The notes beneath the pieces are model-generated. The model was not told the origin of the DNA, did not search any database, and saw only the letters and a list, made by a program, of their open reading frames with translations. Position numbers and translations under genes: made by a program. Shown here in pieces: positions 1 to 8,500 of a stretch of DNA of 46,116 bases. Numbering within the stretch: position 1 is the stretch's first letter; every line of letters starts with the position of its first letter. Source of the stretch: Alphaproteobacteria bacterium (GTDB lineage Bacteria; Pseudomonadota; Alphaproteobacteria; Rhizobiales; Beijerinckiaceae); NCBI GenBank assembly GCA_016869435.1, contig VGEB01000012.1:1-46116 (forward strand). Reading direction: 5' to 3'.

Positions 1-1
1 G

Positions 2-703
2 CTGCTGCTTGGTTTCACCAACGCCTACATCCTTGGCGCGGTAGGAATCGCCGTCTTCTTTTCGGTCTTGATCGGCCTTTATCTGTGGTGGCCGCTCAAT
101 GGAAATTGGCGTCAGGGCCTCAAGATCAAATGGGGCGCGACGCCCGAGCGGGTCGCTTTCGATATTCACCGGACGGTGGGCGCATATTATGCGGCGATCT
201 TCCTTGTCATGATCGCCACTGGCGTCGGCATGATCTTCAAGCCGGCGACGCGCTCCGCCGTGACGCTCTTCTCGCAGGTGCGTCCCGATCCTGAGTTCGG
301 GAAGTCGACGCCGATACCCGGCAAGGCGTCGATCGACATCGAGGAAGCCGTCGCCGCCGCCAACAGCGTATTCCCCGATGGGAAGCTTCACTGGATCTTG
401 CTTCCGAGCGGACCGGACGCTGTCTATGTCGTCGGGAAGCGTGACTTCGGCGAACCGAACAAGACAATCACCTTCAGAAATGTGGGCGTCGACCAATACA
501 GCGGCCAAATCCGGCATGTGCAGGACCGCAACACATACACAGCCGGCGAGAAATTCATGGAATGGCAGTTCCCGCTGCACAGCGGAGAAGCCTTTGGCGA
601 GTTTGGACGCCCCTTCATCCTGCTTATAGGGCTCGGCCCGCTCATCCTCTATGTGTCGGGATTTCTGCGATGGCGGCACAAGGCTCGCGCGCGCAGGGCG
701 TAA
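2..703 (+). CDS. PepSY-associated membrane protein, 5'-truncated
   Basis: The reading frame is open from the left edge of the window, so the true start lies upstream and about 233 C-terminal residues are seen. The visible part begins inside a transmembrane segment. An 'FDIHRTVGAYYA' stretch follows, which is the histidine-bearing segment typical of PepSY_TM (COG3182) proteins, then a second hydrophobic helix, a periplasmic PepSY-like region and a last helix before a basic tail (WRHKARARRA). Members of this family are inner-membrane proteins, often encoded beside TonB-dependent siderophore receptors, and some act as ferric-siderophore reductases. That role is inferred from the family only. The gene converges with the CopC-like gene across about 97 bp. 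The internal TTG at 68 is probably not the start, because the frame continues upstream. Confidence 0.75.
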   Translation: MLLGFTNAYILGAVGIAVFFSVLIGLYLWWPLNGNWRQGLKIKWGATPERVAFDIHRTVGAYYAAIFLVMIATGVGMIFKPATRSAVTLFSQVRPDPEFGKSTPIPGKASIDIEEAVAAANSVFPDGKLHWILLPSGPDAVYVVGKRDFGEPNKTITFRNVGVDQYSGQIRHVQDRNTYTAGEKFMEWQFPLHSGEAFGEFGRPFILLIGLGPLILYVSGFLRWRHKARARRA

Positions 704-800
704 CGCCGCGCTGCAAGCAGGCGCATGGCCACGAGACCAGAGCGTTGAGAAGATCAAGCTCGATTCCCGGGCAGGGCGCTCCGGTTTGCGGCGACGCCGG

Positions 801-1331
801 CTATTGGTTGATCAACTGCGCGTTCGACTGGGGTTTGGCGACCACGTTGATGTTCCAGGAGCCGCTCGCGAGAAAACCGTCCACGGAAATTGCCCGATAG
901 CGGACGGTGTAGGATCCTTGCGCCAAAGGTTGGACGCTTGCAAATACATGGGTCTGGTCGGCTGCGTCGACCTTGGGGTCGCGATTGTCGACGCGCACGC
1001 CATTCGCATCGATCACGGCCAGCGCCAACATGTTGTCTCGAATCGCTGAATCGTACCAGATTTCAACTTTCGCGAGGCCCTCAACCGCCGTAGCGCCCTG
1101 CTCCGGCACAGTCCTTGTCATCACCGCATGCGCGATTTTCAGCCCCTGTTTCTTCCGCGACGCGGAAAGTCGGTCGATCGTGGACAAATCCATTGCTCGC
1201 GCCAAGGCTGGAGCGTCGGCCTTCGCGATCCGGAAATCTCCTTCATGCGCGACAGCAATGTGCCATGCGCCGCCGACAATGGCTGGCGCACCGAGCCCGG
1301 AAAGGAGCGCTTTGCGACATGTTCTCAGCAT
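801..1331 (-). CDS. CopC-like periplasmic protein with N-terminal extension
   Basis: A 176-residue exported protein. A signal peptide (about residues 1-28) ends in AVA, so the mature protein would begin HEGDF. The CopC/YobA immunoglobulin-like domain starts near residue 67 (AHAVMTRTVPEQGA, resembling the usual HAxLxxSxPAxGA) and ends with YRAISVDGFLASGSW. CopC proteins bind copper in the periplasm. In the classical Cu(II) site the N-terminal His works with the Asp and His of a DGH motif. Here the motif reads DGF, so one ligand is missing, and about 38 extra residues separate the mature N-terminus from the domain. Copper binding is therefore uncertain and the protein may be a structural relative. 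No CopD membrane partner is adjacent; the convergent neighbour is a PepSY protein. The start is an ATG with only a weak GGA upstream. Confidence 0.7.
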   Translation of the reverse strand: MLRTCRKALLSGLGAPAIVGGAWHIAVAHEGDFRIAKADAPALARAMDLSTIDRLSASRKKQGLKIAHAVMTRTVPEQGATAVEGLAKVEIWYDSAIRDNMLALAVIDANGVRVDNRDPKVDAADQTHVFASVQPLAQGSYTVRYRAISVDGFLASGSWNINVVAKPQSNAQLINQ

Positions 1332-1498
1332 TTTGCAGTTCCGCCGCCGCGCGGTATGCTAATCTGATATATTTATCATACTTCGTTAGAGGATGGAACG
1401 CAACCGCCCGTTAGCGACCGATTCATTGCCGCTTAGTTCCATGATGGCGCCTGCGGTCGCTTCAAATGTTCGAAGTGGGCGCGACGGAGAAATCTGCC

Positions 1499-1711
1499 AT
1501 GCAGACGGGCAAAGTGAGATGGTTCGACCCGCAAAAGGGTTTCGGCTTTATCCAGCCGGACGCCGGCGGTGATGACATCATGGTTGAAATTGGCGCCCTT
1601 CGCCGCGCCGGTCTAAACGCCCTCGCTGAGGGCCAAAAAATTTCGTATGAGCTATTCGTCGATAAACGCAGCGGCGAGTTCTCTGCCGAGCAACTGCGCA
1701 TCTTTGACTAG
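1499..1711 (+). CDS. Divergent cold-shock domain protein
   Basis: A 70-residue single cold-shock (OB-fold) domain starting MQTGKVRWFDPQKGFGFI. RNP1 (KGFGFI) is intact. The RNP2 segment, normally D-V-F-V-H-I in CspA relatives, reads D-I-M-V-E-I, so the aromatic Phe and the His that stack on nucleic acid are replaced. Family members bind single-stranded RNA or DNA as chaperones. This copy probably binds differently or weakly. An in-frame ATT-less extension upstream to 1466 exists, but the domain begins naturally at the ATG at 1499. The TAG stop overlaps the TAG stop of the convergent fadD gene on a shared CTAG. Confidence 0.85.
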   Translation: MQTGKVRWFDPQKGFGFIQPDAGGDDIMVEIGALRRAGLNALAEGQKISYELFVDKRSGEFSAEQLRIFD

Positions 1712-3462
1712 CGCCTGATCTCCGTGCGCACGCTCCCGCCGCGTCCCTCGTCGGCGATCTTCTTGCGGGCGAGAAATTCTTCCCTCAGCGCGCGCCGCAA
1801 AATCTTGCCGACGTTCGTTTTCGGTAGGCTTTCGCGAAATTCGAAAGAGCGCGGAATTTTGTAGCTCGTCAGCTGCTCATGCGCGAACGCGCGCAGTTCT
1901 TCGCGCGAGAGGCTCGGGTCGCGCGCCACGATGAACGCCATCGGCGCCTCGCCGGAGTGTTCATGCGGTACGCCGATGACCGCCGCTTCCTTCACCTTGG
2001 GGTGTTCGACCAGTACGGATTCGACTTCGTTTGGATAGACGTTGAAGCCGGAGACGAGGATCATGTCCTTCAGCCGATCGACGATCTTGACCAGCCCGTC
2101 CGGCGCCATCACGGCAATGTCGCCGGTCTTGACAAATCCGTCGGCCGTGAGCGCTTGCGCGGTTTCATCCGGCCTGCGCCAGTAGCCGCCCATCAGTTGC
2201 GGCCCCTTCACGCAGAGTTCGCCGCGCTCGCCGATAGGAACGGGTTCGCCTTCAGGCGAGCGCACCGAAATTTCCGTCGACGGCACGGGATAGCCGATCC
2301 CGCCGGTGAATTCAGAGATCGTCGGCTTGTTGATCGTGACGATCGGCGACGTCTCGGTCAGTCCATAGCCTTCGACAATCGGCTTGCCGGTCAATGCCTT
2401 CCATTTCTTCGCCACGACTTCCTGGGTCGACATGCCGCCGGAAATGGTGAGAAGAAGATTGGAATAGTCAACCGACTTGGCCGCAGAGTGATCGGCGATC
2501 GCCGCATAGAGCGTGTTGACGCCGGAAAATAGCGTGAACGGCGATTTACGCAGCGTGGCGATGAGCCCCTTGATGTCGCGCGGATTGGCGATGAGCAGGC
2601 AGCAACCGCCGGTCTTGACCACCAGCAGCAGGCAGGCGGTCAGACCGAAAATATGATAGAGCGGCAGCGCCGTCACCATGATCAATGGCTTGTCCGCAAG
2701 ATAGGGTTTCAACCAGGCCCACGATTGCTCGACATTCGCGGCCACGTTGCGATGGAGCAGCATCGCGCCCTTGGCGACGCCGGTCGTGCCGCCGGTATAT
2801 TGCAGAAAGGCGATGTCGTCCGGCTCGACCGGCGGCGGTTTGAACGGCTCCTCGGCGCCTGCCTGCAACACTTGCGTGAAACCGACGCATCCCGGCAGAC
2901 GATAGGCGGGGACCATGCGCTTGACCCAGCGCGAGACGAAATTGACGATCGCGCCGCGCAGACCCATGAGGTCGCCGGGCTTCACGATGATCGCCCGCTC
3001 GATTTTCATTTGAGGCCACGCGGCCGCAGCGGTGTAGGCGAAGTTTTCGAAGACGAACAGGAAGCGCGCGCCGGAGTCGTTCATCTGATGCTCGAGCTCA
3101 TGCGGCGTGTAGAGCGGATTGACGTTCACCACGACGCCGCCAGCGAGCAAGACGCCAAAGAGGATCGCAGGATAAGCGAGGACGTTCGGCGACATGATCG
3201 CGACGCGATCGCCCTTCCTGAGCCCTCTCGTCTGCAGCCAGGCGGCGACTGCGCCGGCGGCGCGACCGAGCTCCTCGAAGGTGAGCGTTGCGCCGAAGCT
3301 CTCCATGGCGGTTCGATCGGCGAATTCAACAACGCTCGCGTTGAAAACATTGACCAGCGTCGAATAGGACGATTCGTCGATCTCCGCCGGAACGCCCGCT
3401 GGGTAGGACGACAGCCACGGCCGCTTCGCGTAGGGGTCCTCTCGTTGTTCCACGCTCGTCAT
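1708..3462 (-). CDS. fadD: Long-chain fatty-acid--CoA ligase
   Basis: A 584-residue adenylate-forming enzyme of the FadD class, cytoplasmic or membrane-associated. It activates fatty acids with ATP and CoA to acyl-CoA. Visible motifs are the phosphate-binding loop YTGGTTGVAK (222-231), EGYGLTETSP (364-373), the FACS-type signature DGFVKTGDIA (441-450), the hinge DRLKD (462-466) and the C-terminal catalytic Lys553 in PKTNVGKILRR. Length and motif spacing are normal for FadD. The ATG start is preceded by AAGAGGACA, a good ribosome binding site. The gene stands alone, convergent with the cold-shock gene and followed upstream by a 142-bp gap. Substrate chain length cannot be read from the sequence. 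Confidence 0.93.
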   Translation of the reverse strand: MTSVEQREDPYAKRPWLSSYPAGVPAEIDESSYSTLVNVFNASVVEFADRTAMESFGATLTFEELGRAAGAVAAWLQTRGLRKGDRVAIMSPNVLAYPAILFGVLLAGGVVVNVNPLYTPHELEHQMNDSGARFLFVFENFAYTAAAAWPQMKIERAIIVKPGDLMGLRGAIVNFVSRWVKRMVPAYRLPGCVGFTQVLQAGAEEPFKPPPVEPDDIAFLQYTGGTTGVAKGAMLLHRNVAANVEQSWAWLKPYLADKPLIMVTALPLYHIFGLTACLLLVVKTGGCCLLIANPRDIKGLIATLRKSPFTLFSGVNTLYAAIADHSAAKSVDYSNLLLTISGGMSTQEVVAKKWKALTGKPIVEGYGLTETSPIVTINKPTISEFTGGIGYPVPSTEISVRSPEGEPVPIGERGELCVKGPQLMGGYWRRPDETAQALTADGFVKTGDIAVMAPDGLVKIVDRLKDMILVSGFNVYPNEVESVLVEHPKVKEAAVIGVPHEHSGEAPMAFIVARDPSLSREELRAFAHEQLTSYKIPRSFEFRESLPKTNVGKILRRALREEFLARKKIADEGRGGSVRTEIRR

Positions 3463-3604
3463 TGTCCTCTTGGGCCTCCGCGAGTCGGCGCAATTTGCGG
3501 ATCGCGAATCATCGTTGCGCTTATTTGCTTCTGCTCAAGATAGCGCGTTTAGGGTCGGATGAGGCAATGCCCGTCGCAATCCTTGTGCTGCGCCGCGAGA
3601 GGCG

Positions 3605-4609
3605 TCACGCCGAGCCTGTGGACATCGGCGCGAGGCCAAAGAGCAGCGTCACGCCGAGCGCCAGAACCAGAATTGCGGCGATGAACTCGCCGCCGCGCGC
3701 GATGATGATCGCTCGGCGCGAATCCTTCGCCCCGAGCCGCACCGCGACGCTCTTGGCATAGACCGCCGTCGCAGCGAGCGCGCCCGTCGTTATCGCGGTG
3801 CCGGCCGACATGGCGATGACCGCGCCGGCGCCGGCGGCGAAAAGGCCCTGTGAAAGAGTGAACGCCAGGACCAGAATCGCTCCCGAGCAGGGGCGCAGGC
3901 CGGCGGCGACGACGGTCGCCGCTGCGTCGGCGAGGCGAAACTTGGGCCCTGTCAAATTCGAGGGGTCCGGCGCATGTCGGCAGTTCTCGTCATGCACATG
4001 AGTCGGATCGTCAATCGCCTCGCAAACGAAGCCGCGCGTCGTCGAGGCGATCGCCGGTGCGTTGAAGGCGGCCGACAGCGCGCGACCCTTGACCCACGCG
4101 AGACGCGCGCCGACCGCGATCACCGCCAAATAGCTTGCAATCTCGATCAGGCGCGTCGCCTGGCTCATCTCATTGGCGGTCGCACGGAAAATCGCCGCGG
4201 CCGCGCCGACGATGGCGATCGCGACCAGCCCCTGCAGCAGCGCGGCGAGCGTCGCGAGCAGCAGCCCGCGCTTCAGCGCCGTTTCATTGGCCAGCATGTA
4301 AGACGCAAGCACCGCCTTGCCGTGGCCGGGACCGGCGGCGTGAAAAACGCCATAGGCGAAGCTCGCGGCAGCGAGCGCAAAAAAAGCGGAAGGATCGGTC
4401 TTGAGAGCGCGCACGGCGGCCTGCAGCTCAGCCTGGAACTTGCTTTGCCAAGCCAGAAGGAGCCCTGCAAAGCCCGTCGCCGCCCCGACGGATTCCTGCG
4501 CGCCGACGGCGAAAGGATGGCGAGGCGCGCACCACGCCGACGCGACCGCAAACGCGATGACCGTCGCGGCGGTTACGCCGAGCCAGATGACCCTTGACCC
4601 AATCCTCAC
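3605..4609 (-). CDS. NicO/RcnA-type nickel/cobalt transporter
   Basis: A polytopic inner-membrane protein of 334 residues. After an N-terminal helix it carries the family hallmark FHAAGPGHGKAVLASYML, with further helices. A soluble loop is rich in metal ligands (THVHDENCRH). NicO/RcnA proteins move Ni2+ or Co2+, usually outward. The start is a GTG at 4609 whose last bases overlap the TGA stop of the DUF1007 gene (GTGA), which implies translational coupling. A longer frame running to 4747 would read through the upstream gene and is not used. The pairing with a periplasmic DUF1007 protein is common and supports metal transport. The genome also makes cobalamin (genes at 9-13 kb), but direction of transport and metal are not shown by the sequence. 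Confidence 0.85.
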   Translation of the reverse strand: MRIGSRVIWLGVTAATVIAFAVASAWCAPRHPFAVGAQESVGAATGFAGLLLAWQSKFQAELQAAVRALKTDPSAFFALAAASFAYGVFHAAGPGHGKAVLASYMLANETALKRGLLLATLAALLQGLVAIAIVGAAAAIFRATANEMSQATRLIEIASYLAVIAVGARLAWVKGRALSAAFNAPAIASTTRGFVCEAIDDPTHVHDENCRHAPDPSNLTGPKFRLADAAATVVAAGLRPCSGAILVLAFTLSQGLFAAGAGAVIAMSAGTAITTGALAATAVYAKSVAVRLGAKDSRRAIIIARGGEFIAAILVLALGVTLLFGLAPMSTGSA

Positions 4610-5250
4610 GGACAAGCCACGATCGCGCGAGTCGCCAGTTTTACGCCGAAATCGGCGCCCGGCGACATGTTCTGGAAAAACGCCTCGCTCAGTTTCTGAT
4701 TGTCGGTCGCCACGAGCGGCGCAGGCTCGACGAGACTGAGCGAACATCCCGCCGGCGCGCCCGCAAGAGTGACGGCGTTTTGCTTCTCGAGTCCGAAGGA
4801 CACGAAATATGTCGGGTCGTAGACCTGAAAGGAGAATGGCTTTTTCGCTGCTACAGGCGTCTCCAGCGGCAGGAAAAAGCGCATGGTGACGATCTTCTTG
4901 TCGTTGGCGTCAAGCGTCACGTTTTCTGGTTGCTTGAACGCGAGCTTGGCGCCGTTCTGTTTTGCGAAGGTGAAAAAGTCGAATTCGGCCAGCGACTCGA
5001 CATTCGTCTTGCCGATCGGCGCAAGTTCTTCGCGGGTCGGCGGCTTTCCGTCCTTGCCGAGTCCCTGCACGGCATAAGCCGAGTACATTTCGTCAAATTC
5101 CCAGGCGTGTCGAACGCCTGCGATCTTTCCGTCCGGCGCGAACACCACTTCGCTTCGCACTACCACCCATACGTGCGGGTGCGCGGACGCCGTCCCAATT
5201 CCCATCACTGTCGCGAAAAGGATAAGAATCGAGTTGATTTTCAGCTTCAT
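4606..5250 (-). CDS. DUF1007 periplasmic metal-handling protein
   Basis: A 214-residue exported protein. The start is the ATG at 5250 (MKLKINS); an upstream extension in the same frame to 5319 lacks a signal-peptide-like beginning. The signal peptide ends TASA, so the mature protein should start HPHVWV, a histidine-containing N-terminus typical of DUF1007 proteins. The rest is predicted beta-rich with FDEMYSAYAV, and a C-terminal pair of cysteines (GCSLS and VACP). DUF1007 proteins are regularly encoded next to NicO-type Ni/Co transporters and are thought to deliver or buffer the metal in the periplasm. Here the stop overlaps the start of that transporter by 4 bp. Exact ligand and mechanism are not known. 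Confidence 0.82.
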   Translation of the reverse strand: MKLKINSILILFATVMGIGTASAHPHVWVVVRSEVVFAPDGKIAGVRHAWEFDEMYSAYAVQGLGKDGKPPTREELAPIGKTNVESLAEFDFFTFAKQNGAKLAFKQPENVTLDANDKKIVTMRFFLPLETPVAAKKPFSFQVYDPTYFVSFGLEKQNAVTLAGAPAGCSLSLVEPAPLVATDNQKLSEAFFQNMSPGADFGVKLATRAIVACP

Positions 5251-5521
5251 GCGAGTCTCGCGCTTAGTCGGCGAAGGCGGCGAAAACGCGGCGCAGGGTC
5301 CCCTTCCCAGCCTGTGCACGCCAGGAGATCCGTCCTTGAAAAGGCGCTTTTCTGTGGCATAAGGTGGCCGGAGCAGAGTCGGCGCCGGGGCGCTGTGCGG
5401 CGGGAGGCCGCGACGGCTGGGTCATTAAACCGGATTCGTTCACGGGTTGATCCTTGTCTTTTAGCGTATGAGCGCAAAAGTCCAGAGCGCGCTTCGCAAA
5501 ATTCGCGCAGGAGAGCAGTAG
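5251..5521. other. Divergent intergenic region between DUF1007 and iorAB
   Basis: These 271 bases separate two divergent genes and must hold both promoters. I see a possible sigma70-like promoter for the plus-strand gene at 5336-5363. I found no small gene with a convincing ribosome binding site here. A fragment resembling part of a cobalamin riboswitch was considered and rejected. Confidence 0.5.
5336..5363 (+). promoter_or_regulatory. Candidate promoter with internal dyad upstream of iorAB
   Basis: TTGAAA (5336-5341) and CATAAG (5358-5363) are spaced by 16 bp, giving five and four matches to the -35 and -10 consensus. The spacer overlaps a perfect dyad GAAAAG-GCG-CTTTTC at 5338-5352, where a repressor could sit. 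The predicted leader would be about 150 nt. This rests on pattern matching only. Confidence 0.3.
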
Positions 5522-8500
5522 ATGGCGGAAATTGCCGCCGGCGACTCAAAAACCGGCTCCGCCTTCGCTGAGGCGTCGCTCTCAGACCGCTTTGATCTTC
5601 ACAAATCGCGCGTGCTGATTACCGGCACCCAGGCGATCGTGCGTCTGCTGCTCATGCAGAAGGAGGCGGATCGCCGCGCCGGTCTGAATACCGCGGGTTT
5701 CGTTACCGGCTACCGCGGTTCGCCGCTGGGCGGCGTCGATGCGCAAATGCACAAGTCCAAGGCGCTGTTCGACGCCAATGATATTTTATACATGCCGGGA
5801 CTCAACGAGGATCTCGCGGCGACCGCCATCTGGGGCGCGCAGCAGGCTGAGATGCGCGGCGAAGGCAAATATGACGGCGTCTTCTCGCTCTGGTACGGCA
5901 AAGGTCCCGGCGTGGACCGGAGCGGCGACGCATTCAGACATGTCAATCTCGCCGGCACGTCGCGCTTTGGCGGCGCGCTGGCGCTCATGGGCGACGATCA
6001 CACCGCCGAATCGTCCACCACCGCGCACCAGTCGGACTATCATTTCGTCGACGTGATGATACCGATCCTGTCGCCGGCCGGCGTGCAGGAAATCCTCGAC
6101 TACGGGCTTTACGGTTTCGCTCTGTCGCGCTTCGCGGGCGTCTGGGTCGGCTTGAAGCTCCTCAAGGATACGGTCGAGTCGACGGCCTCGATCGACGGTT
6201 CGCTCGATCGCATGCGTCCAATCGCGCCCACTGATTTCGTCATGCCGCCCGGTGGCCTCAACATCCGCCCCGGCGATCCGGTTCTCGCCCAGGAAGAGCG
6301 GCTGCAGGAGAGCAAGCGCGACGCGATGCTCGCCTTCATTCGCGCCAATCGGTTGAATCGGATCATCACGTCCGGCGGCCGCAATCCGAAAATCGGCGTC
6401 ATCACCGTCGGCAAGTCCTATCTCGACGTGCGTCAGGCGATGGACGATCTCGGCCTTGACGAAGTCAAGGCCAACGATCTCGGTCTGCGGCTCTATAAGA
6501 TCGCGGCGCCTTGGCCCATTGAGCCGCAAGGTCTGCGAGACTTCGCGCGCGGCCTCGACCTCATCATCGTCGTCGAAGAGAAGCGCTCGCTGATCGAAGT
6601 GCAGTTGCGCGAAGAACTATACGCCGCGCCGCACCAGCCGCTTTGCATCGGCAAGAAGGATGAGCGCGGCGAATGGCTGTTTCCCGTCAAAGGCGCGCTC
6701 GACGCCAATGACATCGCCATCGCCATCGGCCGTCGCCTTTTGAAATATCATTCGCTTGAGGATCTCGAGGCGCGCGTGCGCCGGCTCGAGAGGTTGCAGG
6801 ATCGCCGCCGCACGATGACCGAGGTCACCGTTCGCGTGCCGCATTTCTGCGCAGGCTGTCCGCATTCGACGTCGACCCATGTGCCCGAAGGCGCGCGCGC
6901 CTATACGGGCATCGGCTGCCATTACATGGCGCAATGGATGGACCGCTCGACCGAGGGCTACACCCATATGGGCGGCGAAGGCGCGAATTGGATCGGCGAA
7001 GCGCCGTTCTCGACGCGCCAGCATATGTTCCAAAATCTCGGCGACGGCACCTATAATCATTCCGGGTCGCTCGCCATCCGCTTCGCCGTCGCGACCAACA
7101 CCAACATCACCTTCAAAATTCTCTTCAACGGCGTCGTCGCCATGACGGGCGGCCAAAAACACGAAGGCGAGCTGACGGTCGAAACCGTCGCGCGCCAAGT
7201 CGCGGCCGAAGGCGTGAAGAAGATCGCGCTCGTCACCGACGAGCCCGGCAGATACGCGCCGACGATCGGTTGGCCGCCGGGGCTGACGATTCATCATCGC
7301 AATGTCTTGAACGAGGTGCAGCGGGAACTGGCGGAGACGCAGGGCGTCACGGTGCTGATCTACGATCAGACCTGCGCCACGGAAAAGCGTCGCTTGCGCA
7401 AGCGCGGACTGATGCCCGATCCTGACTCGCGCGTCATTATCAACGAGCTCGTGTGCGAAGGCTGTGGCGACTGCGGCACGGCGTCGAACTGCGTCGCGGT
7501 GCAGCCTGTCGAAACCGAGTTCGGCCGCAAGCGGCGGATCGATCAGTCCGCCTGCAACAAGGATTTTTCCTGCCTCGAAGGCTTCTGCCCAAGCTTCGTC
7601 ACCGTTCATGGCGGGCGCATGAAAAAGGCGCCGTTGCCCTCTAAGGAAGACGCCAACGGTCAACCCGAGCTGCCTGAGCCCCGCATCGCCGAGATCGGCG
7701 CCTTGCCCTATGGCGTCCTTATTGCGGGATTGGGCGGCACCGGCGTCGTCACTGTTTCAGCCATTCTCGGCATGGCCGCGCATCTCGAGGGCAAAGGCGT
7801 CGGCGTCATCGACATGGCCGGCCTCGCACAGAAGGGCGGTGCGGTCTATTGCCATGTGAAGATCGGCCGGACACCGACGGACGTGCACGCCATCCGCATC
7901 GCCGCGGGCGAAGCCGATCTGATGCTGGGCTGCGACCTCGTCGTCGCCGGCGCCAAGCAGGTGCTCGCCGCCGTCGAGCAGGGCAAGACGGCGGTGCTCG
8001 TCAATTGCGCCCAGGTGTTTCCGGGCGACATCGAACGCAATCCCGACTTCGTCCTGCCGTCGGAGGAAATCAAGCAGGCGATCCGCCGCGCCGGCGGCCC
8101 GGAGTCGACCTTCATCGATACGACGGCGCTCGCCCAAGCATTGCTCGGCGACTCGATCGCCGCGAATATTTTCATTCTCGGCTACGCCTGGCAGAAGGGC
8201 TATTTGCCGCTGTCGGACGCCGCGATTCTGCGCGCGATCGAGTTGAACGGCGAATCCGTGCCGATGAATCATTCGGCCTTTCTTTGGGGCCGGCGCGCCG
8301 CGCATGATCTCAATAGCGTGCTCGCCGTCGTCGAGTCGCTGCGCCAGCCCAATCGCAATCGCGAGCGATCGAAGACTCTCGAAGAGATCATCGAACGTCG
8401 CGCGGCTTTTCTCGTTGACTATCAGGATAAAGCCTACGCCGCCCGCTATCGCGCCCGCGTCGAGAAGATCGCCAAACTCGAATCCCAGCGCGCGCCGGGT

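Noticed and set aside
4610..4747. N-terminal extension of the NicO transporter
   Set aside because: It would be encoded inside the DUF1007 gene and is hydrophilic and Arg-rich; the GTG at 4609 with GTGA overlap is a better start.
5317..5332. CACGCCAGGAGATCCG resembles the 3' box of a cobalamin riboswitch near a Ni/Co transporter gene
   Set aside because: It lies on the strand opposite the DUF1007/NicO genes, and the other conserved riboswitch blocks (GGTG..., CCGCNACTGT, GGGAAGG in correct order) are absent on that strand.
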